Source: Pseudomonadota bacterium (GTDB lineage Bacteria; Pseudomonadota; Alphaproteobacteria; Sphingomonadales; Sphingomonadaceae). From it: a stretch of 31,674 nt of DNA. A program made the position numbers and the translations under genes. This document shows positions 24,370-31,674 of this stretch, piece by piece. Position 1 is the first letter of the stretch, and each line of letters opens with the position of its first letter. Under the pieces are notes generated by a model that was not told where the DNA came from, did not search any database, and saw only the letters and a list, made by a program, of their open reading frames with translations. The DNA is taken from assembly GCA_023416515.1 (NCBI GenBank), contig JAEZHP010000166.1, positions 1 through 31,674 of the forward strand. Direction: 5' to 3'.

Positions 24370-25632
24370 TCAGCGGAGCCAGTCGGGAACGCTGTCGCGT
24401 TGGATCAGGGCTTCGAGGGGGAGGCGCTGGCGGACCACGGCCCAGCGGTCGCCGTCGACGAGGACTTCGGGGGTGAGCGGGCGGCTGTTGTAGGTGCTCG
24501 ACATGGCGGCCGCGTAGGCGCCTGCGGTCCGGAACAGGACGAGGTCGTCCTCGCCGACTTCGTCCATGGCGCGGGCGGTGGCGAAAGTGTCGCCGGTTTC
24601 GCACACCGGGCCGACGACGTTGGCGGTGAAGCGGCGGCCGTTCGGCTGTACGGCGTCGATGGCATGCCAGGCGTCGTAGAGGGCGGGGCGCATCAGATCG
24701 TTCATCGCCGCGTCGACGATGACGAAGGGGTGGGCGGCGCCCGGCTTCACTCGGATGACTCGGGTGAGCAGGATTCCCGCATTGCCGGTGATGAGCCGGC
24801 CGGGTTCGAACACCAGGCGCGCGTCCCAATCGCGGGTCACGCGGGCAACCATCTCGCCATAATCATAGGGGCTGGGCGGGGGCGGAAGGTCCGGATCGTA
24901 GGGCACACCCAGGCCGCCGCCGAGGTCGGCAACCTGGATGTCGCAGCCGGCGGAGCGAAGGTCGCGGATCATGTCGCCGACCTTGGCGAAGGCGCTTTCG
25001 AGCGGCGCGAGGCTGGTCAGCTGGCTTCCGATATGGACGGCGACGCCCTGAAGCCGAAGGCCGGGGAGGCGGCCGGCATGGGCATAGGCTTCGATCGCCT
25101 CGTGAAGGGCGACACCGAACTTGTTGTCAGCCGCCCCCGTGGTGATCTTGGCGTGGGTTCCGGCCTCCACGTCCGGATTGATTCGGAAGCCGGCCGGTGC
25201 CTCGATGCCCAAGGACTGGGCGACGCGGGACAGGGTCTCGGCCTCGGCGACGCTTTCGAGGTTGAACTGGAACAGGCCGCCTTTGAGGGCCAGCGCCATC
25301 TCTTCCGCAGTCTTGCCGACTCCGGAGAAGACGATCCTGTTCGGGTCCATGCCGGCGGCGCGCGCGCGGCTATATTCGCCGCCCGAGACGACGTCGGCGC
25401 CGAGCCCCTCACGGGCCAGCGTCGCGAGGACCGCAGCGTTCGGGTTCGCCTTCACGGCATAGGCGACGATCGGATCGTCGAGCGCTGAAAGCGCCTCACG
25501 CATCACCGCGGCGTGGCGGCGGAGGGTCGCGGTCGAATAGACATAGACGGGCGTTCCGACCGCATCGGCGATGGTGGGCAGGGGCACGTCCTCGCAATGC
25601 GCGATGCCGTGCCTCAGGTTGAAATGGTCCAT
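24370..25632 (-). CDS. lysA: Diaminopimelate decarboxylase LysA
   Basis: PLP enzyme that converts meso-diaminopimelate to lysine, the last step of the pathway. From ATG 25632 the protein has 420 residues. The PLP lysine is K61 in VAYAVKANPN. The phosphate-binding and substrate motifs follow: HIGSQL, DLGGGLGVPY, VFEPGRLITGNAG, and GPVCETGDTFA, which contributes the active-site cysteine and acid. FRTAGAYAAAMSSTYNSR is near the C-terminus. The frame is open much further upstream across ubiG in antisense; that part is not coding. Divergent from ubiG with 57 bases between. Followed downstream by the toxin-antitoxin pair and lysC. Confidence 0.96.
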   Translation of the reverse strand: MDHFNLRHGIAHCEDVPLPTIADAVGTPVYVYSTATLRRHAAVMREALSALDDPIVAYAVKANPNAAVLATLAREGLGADVVSGGEYSRARAAGMDPNRIVFSGVGKTAEEMALALKGGLFQFNLESVAEAETLSRVAQSLGIEAPAGFRINPDVEAGTHAKITTGAADNKFGVALHEAIEAYAHAGRLPGLRLQGVAVHIGSQLTSLAPLESAFAKVGDMIRDLRSAGCDIQVADLGGGLGVPYDPDLPPPPSPYDYGEMVARVTRDWDARLVFEPGRLITGNAGILLTRVIRVKPGAAHPFVIVDAAMNDLMRPALYDAWHAIDAVQPNGRRFTANVVGPVCETGDTFATARAMDEVGEDDLVLFRTAGAYAAAMSSTYNSRPLTPEVLVDGDRWAVVRQRLPLEALIQRDSVPDWLR

Positions 25633-25689
25633 GATGGCCTTGCTCGAAAAGCGTGGAACCGAAGCGCCGCCGGCTGGTAGGAGCCGCGA

Positions 25690-26427
25690 ATGGCCCAAGC
25701 AAGCGAACCGCCCATGTCGACCATCGATCCGAGAGAGGCCGAGCATTTCGGCAAGCTCGCCGCCGACTGGTGGGACCCGAATGGCTCGTCGGCGATGCTC
25801 CACAAGCTGAACCCGGTTCGGCTCAAATATCTGCGCGAGCAGATCGACCATCACTTCGGCTCGGACGAGCATAATCGGCGGCCGCTCGCCGGCAGGCGGG
25901 TCGCCGATGTCGGCTGCGGCGCCGGACTTCTGGCGGAGCCGCTCGCGCGGCTCGGTGGCCAAGTGACTGCGGTCGACGCGGCCGAGGAGAATATCGTGGC
26001 CGCCCGCGCCCATGCGCTGGGGCAGGGGCTGGAGATCGACTACCGAGTCGGGGGCGTGGAGGCGCTCGACGGGCCCTATGCGCTGATCACGTCGATGGAA
26101 GTGGTCGAGCATGTCGCCGATGTGCCGGCATTCCTTGCGGGCCTTGCCAAGGCGCTCGCGCCCGACGGGATGCTCGTCATGTCCACTCCCAACCGCACGA
26201 ACATGTCGCGGATGCTGCTGGTCGGGGCCGCCGAGGCACTGGGCCGAATCCCGAAGGGCACCCACGATTGGGACCGGTTCCTGACCCCGGACGAACTGAC
26301 CGCGGCGCTGGCGCTTGCCGGCCTCCAGGTCACCGACAGCTGCGGCCTCGCCTGGAACCCACTGAGGGGCCTCCATCTCGGCCAGGACATGAGCCTCAAT
26401 TACCTGGTCACGGCGCGGAAGCTTTAA
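25690..26427 (+). CDS. ubiG: Ubiquinone biosynthesis O-methyltransferase UbiG
   Basis: SAM-dependent enzyme that performs both O-methylations in ubiquinone synthesis. The 245 residues show the SAM motif VADVGCGAGLLAEPLARLG (71-89), the acidic loop AVDAAEENI, and SMEVVEHVADVPAFL. The substrate-side motifs MSTPNRTN and GTHDWDRFLTPDEL are typical of UbiG, as is the N-terminal STIDPREAEHFGKLAADWWD. AGGAG lies 7 bases before the ATG. It is divergent from lysA and its stop codon touches the palindromic element at 26427. Coq7, which makes its substrate, is encoded at 3156. Confidence 0.96.
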   Translation: MAQASEPPMSTIDPREAEHFGKLAADWWDPNGSSAMLHKLNPVRLKYLREQIDHHFGSDEHNRRPLAGRRVADVGCGAGLLAEPLARLGGQVTAVDAAEENIVAARAHALGQGLEIDYRVGGVEALDGPYALITSMEVVEHVADVPAFLAGLAKALAPDGMLVMSTPNRTNMSRMLLVGAAEALGRIPKGTHDWDRFLTPDELTAALALAGLQVTDSCGLAWNPLRGLHLGQDMSLNYLVTARKL

Positions 26428-26551
26428 TCCTCCCCGGAACCGGGAGGTGGCTCGGCGAAGCCGAGACGGAGGAGGCCGAGAGGCCGCGCCGGCCGAGGGC
26501 CCCCTCCACCACCGCCTTCGGCGGCGGTCCTCTCCCCGTCCCGGGGAGGAT
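26427..26551. repeat. 125-bp nested palindromic element between convergent genes
   Basis: Outer arms ATCCTCCCCGG (26427-26437) and CCGGGGAGGAT (26541-26551) are perfect 11-bp inverted repeats. Inside are two further hairpins: CTCGGC-GAA-GCCGAG on the left and CCGCC-TTC-GGCGG on the right. The first base is the last base of the ubiG stop codon, and the last base is the first of the M20 peptidase stop codon read on the plus strand. It therefore fills the gap exactly, and probably acts as a bidirectional terminator. The TCCTCCCCG arm also occurs at 7246-7271. Confidence 0.75.
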
Positions 26552-27861
26552 CAGTTGCGCGATAGGCGCATCATCAGGAGGGCGGTACGAATCGCCTGGC
26601 GGGGGAGGCTGGTGAGGTCGACCCATTCGCCTTCGGCATGGGCGCTGCCGCCCGCCATTCCCAGGCCGGCGAGCGTGTCGACGTCGGCGGCGACGAAGGC
26701 GCTGTCGGCAGCGCCTCGGCGGCCGGGATCATATTCCGGCATCTCGGGATAGCCGAGCAGGCGGTTGACCTCGTTGAGGCGCGTGAGGATGCGCCGGTTG
26801 CCCTCGGTCGGCGGCATTGGTGGATAGCCGTCGTCGGCGAAGACCAGCTCGGCCGAGGTCTGCGGGAGGTGCTGGGCGACGATCGCCTGCATGCGCTCTC
26901 GGATCCGGCGGTCCTGATCGGCCGTCAGGGTGCGAAGGTCGCCGCGCGCGATGGCGGTCTCGGCGATGATGTTGGTCTTGCCCGACGCGGTGACGTTGAG
27001 GCCCTGGGCGTCGATCTGAGCGGGCGTGCCGCCGCCGAGGACCCCGACGTTGTAGGTAAGGTTGGCCTCGGGGAGATCGCGACGGAAAGTATCGAGGATC
27101 CGCGCCATCTCGTAGATCGCGCCATAGCCCTGGCCTTCGGTGAAGATGCCGCTCGAATGGCCGGTTCGGCCGCGCGCGGTCAGGGTCCAGCTCGACGAGC
27201 TTCGCCGAGCCACCGTGCCGAAGTCGCGGCCGTCGTCGCGCGCGAGATTTTCGAACTCCAGCGCGTAATCGGCTTCGCGGCCGGCGGCGATGAGGTCGCG
27301 GCGGGCGATGGAGAGGGGCGAGCCGGGCCGCTCCTCGTCGCCGGTCAGAATGACGGTCACGTCCATCCGGCGAAGCTGCCCGGTCGAGTGGAGCGCCCGG
27401 AGCGCTGCGATGATCACCGCGACTCCGCCCTTGTCGTCGCCGATTCCGGGGCCGGTGGCGCGGTCGCCCCCATTCGCGGTGGTGCGGACGAAGCGTTGGA
27501 ACGGGCTCGACGGCTCGAACACGGTGTCGAGATGGCCGATCAGGAGGATGTGCTTGCTCGCGCCCCGAGTGAGGTTCTGGTGGGTGGCGACAAGGTGGCC
27601 GGCACGGCCGGTCTCAGCCATGTCGACCCAGCGCACCTCCATGTCGAGCGCCTCGAACTCGGGGCGGAGCATGTCCGCGACGGCGCGAACGCCGGGGAGG
27701 TTCAGGGTCCCGCTATTCTGGTTCACCATCCGCTCGAGCAGCGCGACGTTACGGTCGGTCTCGCGCTGGACGGTCTCGACGACCCTTCGATCGGCCTCGC
27801 TCAGCTGCGCTTGAGCGACCGCCGGGAAGAGCAGGAACGCGACGACCAATAGCAATCTCAT
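26551..27861 (-). CDS. Secreted M20-family metallopeptidase (glutamate carboxypeptidase-like)
   Basis: Zinc-dependent exopeptidase with a signal peptide (1-18, AQAQ cleavage), so periplasmic or exported. The 436 residues have the two-zinc pattern of the M20/CPDG2 family: H110 in IGHLDTVF, bridging D142 in GPGIGDDKGG, catalytic E176 and ligand E177 in LTGDEERPG, and the late histidine in GGSAHAEGEW. The dimerisation domain lies at about 215-325. CPDG2-type enzymes remove C-terminal glutamate from peptides or folates; the real substrate is not shown by the sequence. It overlaps the MipA-type gene by one base (TGATG), so the two are coupled. Confidence 0.93.
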   Translation of the reverse strand: MRLLLVVAFLLFPAVAQAQLSEADRRVVETVQRETDRNVALLERMVNQNSGTLNLPGVRAVADMLRPEFEALDMEVRWVDMAETGRAGHLVATHQNLTRGASKHILLIGHLDTVFEPSSPFQRFVRTTANGGDRATGPGIGDDKGGVAVIIAALRALHSTGQLRRMDVTVILTGDEERPGSPLSIARRDLIAAGREADYALEFENLARDDGRDFGTVARRSSSSWTLTARGRTGHSSGIFTEGQGYGAIYEMARILDTFRRDLPEANLTYNVGVLGGGTPAQIDAQGLNVTASGKTNIIAETAIARGDLRTLTADQDRRIRERMQAIVAQHLPQTSAELVFADDGYPPMPPTEGNRRILTRLNEVNRLLGYPEMPEYDPGRRGAADSAFVAADVDTLAGLGMAGGSAHAEGEWVDLTSLPRQAIRTALLMMRLSRN

Positions 27862-28658
27862 CAGAACGGATTGCCGATGTTGAAGCTGACGAACAAGGCG
27901 ACACCGGCGGAGAATTGATCGCGCGAGCCGAAATTGCGGACGATCGGCGAGTCCGCCGCATCGCCGACCAGCCGGTCGTAGCCGGCATAGCCATAGACTC
28001 CGAAGGTCCGGCTGATCTGGTGGGTGATTCCGGCGATCGCGCCGACCGCTCGGATTCCGCCGTCGGGATCGTAGACCGGAAGGCCGGTGGCAAGAGCGAC
28101 CGCTGGGGTCACTCCGAAATAGGCGCGGGCATATTCGTCGTCGTTGAGGCGAAGGCGCGGGCCGACCGTGAACAGTGTGTCGTTGCCGCCGCGAACCGCG
28201 AAGTCGGCGGCCACGGTGCCGACCAGTCCATCATGCCCGCCGATACCCTTCTGGCCTTCGAGGCGGAGGCGGAAGTTCGGGCTGATGTTGAAGTTGACGA
28301 AGGCGCCGGCCTCGACGGTGAAGTCGACGTCGCCGACCGCGGCGCCGACATCCTCCTCGTCGCGGCTGCCCTGGAACTGGATGAGCGGGCCGAAGTCGAT
28401 CACGCTGTTGCGCCCGAGAAGGCCGATCCCGATGCCGTCGTCGGGAGTCCGGAACGGGATCGGGTCGCCCCTTCGGCGCGCGAAGCCGGTGAACAGCGGG
28501 TTGAGGGCGTATTCGTCGGCGCCGGGATATTGGGGCAGGATCTGGCCGCCCACTCCCAGGCTTAGGATCAGCGGCGGCTCCTCGTCGTCCTGGGCGAGTG
28601 CGGGCGAGGCGGAGAGAGCGGAAGCGGCGGCGAGGCCGAGGCAGAAGGCGCGGATCAT
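27861..28658 (-). CDS. MipA/OmpV family outer-membrane protein
   Basis: A 265-residue beta-barrel protein with a signal peptide (1-22, ALAQ cleavage). The mature part alternates hydrophobic and polar residues. It has the family opening LILSLGVGGQILPQYPGADEY, later PLFTGFARRRGD and YGYAGYDRLVGDAADSPIV, and ends in phenylalanine, the signal for barrel assembly. MipA of E. coli was described as a scaffold between a lytic transglycosylase and PBP1B, but many homologues have unknown roles. It is the first gene of a two-gene unit with the secreted M20 peptidase, overlapping by one base. A coupled outer-membrane and peptidase role is inference. Confidence 0.92.
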   Translation of the reverse strand: MIRAFCLGLAAASALSASPALAQDDEEPPLILSLGVGGQILPQYPGADEYALNPLFTGFARRRGDPIPFRTPDDGIGIGLLGRNSVIDFGPLIQFQGSRDEEDVGAAVGDVDFTVEAGAFVNFNISPNFRLRLEGQKGIGGHDGLVGTVAADFAVRGGNDTLFTVGPRLRLNDDEYARAYFGVTPAVALATGLPVYDPDGGIRAVGAIAGITHQISRTFGVYGYAGYDRLVGDAADSPIVRNFGSRDQFSAGVALFVSFNIGNPF

Positions 28659-28678
28659 GAAGCCCCCTTCTTTTCATT

Positions 28679-28777
28679 GTCATCCCCGCGGAGGCGGGGA
28701 CCCAGCTGCCTTTTAATGGAAGCCGTTTGAGCAGAAAGAAAAAAGGAGAGCTGGGTTCCTGCCGCCCTAGAAATGAC
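28679..28777. repeat. Imperfect REP-like inverted repeat
   Basis: Left arm 28679-28707 begins GTCATCCCCGCGGAGGCGGG and ends ACCCAGCT. Right arm 28749-28777 is AGCTGGGT at its inner end and ATGAC at its outer end. Ends match perfectly, the middle is diverged, and pairing continues inward with CCTTTT/AAAAGG. The TCATCCCCGCG-type palindrome is a common dispersed alphaproteobacterial repeat. It lies between pccA and the MipA-type gene and probably ends pccA transcription; the left arm itself folds (CCCCGC/GCGGGG). Confidence 0.7.
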
Positions 28778-28798
28778 CGGCCTAGTTGCCTCGAAAGC

Positions 28799-30808
<2,010 letters not shown>

Positions 30809-31024
30809 CTAGTTAGCTCCGGTGCGACGATGGCGCAGGTATAGGATCGTGGCGAGCCCGTAGACGATCAGGGCGCCACCAAGGAAGATCGTGGCAGAAG
30901 AATCTGCTCGGGCGTTGCAAGCAGCAGGACTATCCGGCCCGAGACCACAGCTAAACGTCAGCCGAAAACAGACAAACGCCGTCACCAAGCCGTAAATCAG
31001 GGACCACCCGAGAAACGCCGGCAT
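30809..31024 (-). CDS. Two-TM miniprotein of unknown function
   Basis: A 71-residue protein with two membrane helices (4-24 and 45-63) joined by a loop containing two cysteines (C26 and C36). It ends in a basic tail (RHRRTGAN). Local G+C looks lower than in the neighbours (about 57%). The stop codon TAG directly abuts the GTG start of pccA, so it probably precedes and couples to the carboxylase gene. ATG at 31024 is preferred; the frame runs on to 31147 inside lprI in another phase, which is not coding-like. I do not recognise a family. Confidence 0.68.
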   Translation of the reverse strand: MPAFLGWSLIYGLVTAFVCFRLTFSCGLGPDSPAACNARADSSATIFLGGALIVYGLATILYLRHRRTGAN

Positions 31025-31031
31025 CCTCACC

Positions 31032-31418
31032 CTATCGCACTTCCAACAGGGCGCGCAGCTGTTCAATGCGCTGGCGGGTGAGGGTGGCTCGGCAGCCTTC
31101 GTAGAGCATCGTCTCCATGCTGCCGCCGCGGGCCTCGTGGCCCTCATAGGTGCAATGCTCGTCGCGAAAGGTGATCCAGGCGCGCTGGGCGTTGCGAAGC
31201 GCCGCCTCGCTGGTCGGCGCCTGGTCGTAGCTGCGGTCGATCTCGGCGTCGGCGCGGCGGGCGGCGGCGATCATCTGCGGCCAGAGCTGATCCAATTCGC
31301 GGTCGGCGGCCTGGAAGTCGAGATAGGCGCAGCGGTTCATCTCGGCCTGATATTGCGGGTCGCGGCAATCGGGCTCTTGGGCGCCGAGCAGGGCGGTCAG
31401 CGCGAGAACCGCAATCAT
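31032..31418 (-). CDS. LprI/DUF1311-family protein (lysozyme-inhibitor-like)
   Basis: From ATG 31418 the product has 128 residues: a short signal peptide (1-13, VLALTALLGAQ), then the DUF1311/LprI pattern with four cysteines (C18, C30, C89, C109) and the signature AQRAWITFRDEHC (77-89). LprI of Mycobacterium inhibits lysozyme; most members are uncharacterised envelope proteins. The ribosome binding site (GGGAGGGAAGGC before the ATG) is part of the palindrome at 31424-31443. The same frame continues upstream without a stop into a DUF559 protein, so a fused product is also possible. Confidence 0.85.
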   Translation of the reverse strand: MIAVLALTALLGAQEPDCRDPQYQAEMNRCAYLDFQAADRELDQLWPQMIAAARRADAEIDRSYDQAPTSEAALRNAQRAWITFRDEHCTYEGHEARGGSMETMLYEGCRATLTRQRIEQLRALLEVR

Positions 31419-31674
31419 GCCTTCCCTCCCGCTTGCGGGAGGGGTTGGGGAGGGTCTTGTGGGTTCGCTGAGGTCGGCGAGGGCGGTGCGGACGTGGGTC
31501 AGGACGCCGTCGAGATTGGCGAGCACGTCGTGGTTCCAGAAACGCAGAATGCGGAACCCCCGGGCTTCGAGGAAGGCGGTGCGGGACGCGTCTGTCGGTT
31601 CGCTGTGCTGGCTGCCGTCGATTTCCACTATCAGCCGGGCTTCGAGGCAGGCGAAGTCCACGATGTAGGGGCCG
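31419..31674 (-). CDS. DUF559 domain protein, C-terminal part (cut by the window edge; no stop before lprI)
   Basis: The frame enters from the right edge. It reads GPYIVDFACLEARLIVEIDG near the edge, then FLEARGFRILRFWNHDVLAN, the hallmark of DUF559, a Vsr-like PD-(D/E)xK nuclease-fold domain. The predicted catalytic acid lies in the VDFAC/VEIDG region. After LADLSEP the sequence becomes TRPSPTPPASGREG, encoded by a palindromic repeat. No stop codon separates it from lprI: the frame is open to 31032, giving a potential DUF559-LprI fusion. Usually such proteins end within or just after a repeat of this type. The N-terminus is outside the window. Confidence 0.75.
31424..31443. repeat. Short perfect palindrome supplying the lprI ribosome binding site
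   Basis: CCCTCCCGC (31424-31432) and GCGGGAGGG (31435-31443) pair over 9 bp around TT. On the minus strand the 3' arm reads GCGGGAGGG and stands 5 bases before the lprI ATG, so it contains the Shine-Dalgarno sequence. The element is also translated in frame as part of the DUF559 tail (PPASGREG). Confidence 0.65.

Overview
The window is GC-rich (roughly two thirds G+C by eye) chromosomal DNA of an alphaproteobacterium, most likely a sphingomonad (order Sphingomonadales). Reasons are a SciP/DUF1153 cell-cycle regulator, the block nadD-rsfS-rlmH-envC-ctpA-dsbB-coq7, the block rodZ-cpoB-tilS-ftsH, alphaproteobacterial-type codon usage, and dispersed GC-rich palindromes of the kind common in this group. 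The genus assignment is inference. No tRNA, rRNA, CRISPR array, prophage or transposase was recognised.

Layout. 1-2400: a GlsB/YmgE-type stress membrane protein, sciP, an orphan 91-residue gene, then mnmA on the plus strand. 2400-8450, minus strand, tightly packed: nadD, rsfS, rlmH, an EnvC-like murein hydrolase activator, ctpA, dsbB, coq7 and a cysteine-rich exported protein. This looks like one transcription unit for ribosome maturation, NAD synthesis and envelope work. 8450-14730, minus strand: a RodZ-like protein, CpoB, TilS, an ATP-grasp enzyme of unknown substrate, a small membrane ORF, a lipoprotein and FtsH. 14800-20420: PtsP (GAF plus enzyme I of the nitrogen PTS) diverges from a single-domain response regulator. 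These are followed by a 32-codon membrane micro-ORF and a LytS/LytTR two-component pair. 20420-26430: an exported protein of unknown function, a nitronate monooxygenase-like flavoprotein overlapping lysC, a MazE-like/Doc toxin-antitoxin pair wedged between lysC and lysA, and ubiG. 26550-31674: a secreted M20 peptidase overlapping a MipA-type outer-membrane protein, the biotin-carrying alpha subunit of propionyl/acetyl-CoA carboxylase, a two-TM miniprotein, an LprI-like protein, and the C-terminal part of a DUF559 protein cut by the window edge.

How the genes connect. Ubiquinone synthesis (coq7, ubiG), envelope integrity (dsbB, ctpA, envC-like, cpoB, rodZ-like, ftsH), tRNA modification (mnmA, tilS), lysine/aspartate-family synthesis (lysC, lysA) and signalling (sciP, ptsP, response regulators, LytTR) are all represented. 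This is a core genome segment with only a few accessory-looking insertions.

I see no convincing large undescribed system. The most unusual points are: the toxin-antitoxin pair inside the lysine genes, with an apparently leaderless promoter and a perfect palindrome over its -10; the DUF559 reading frame that runs through a palindromic repeat into lprI; two hydrophobic micro-ORFs with good ribosome binding sites; a near-consensus EcfG-type promoter before the GlsB-like gene; and a set of palindromes fitted exactly between genes. All functional calls rest on reading motifs by eye. No database search was run.
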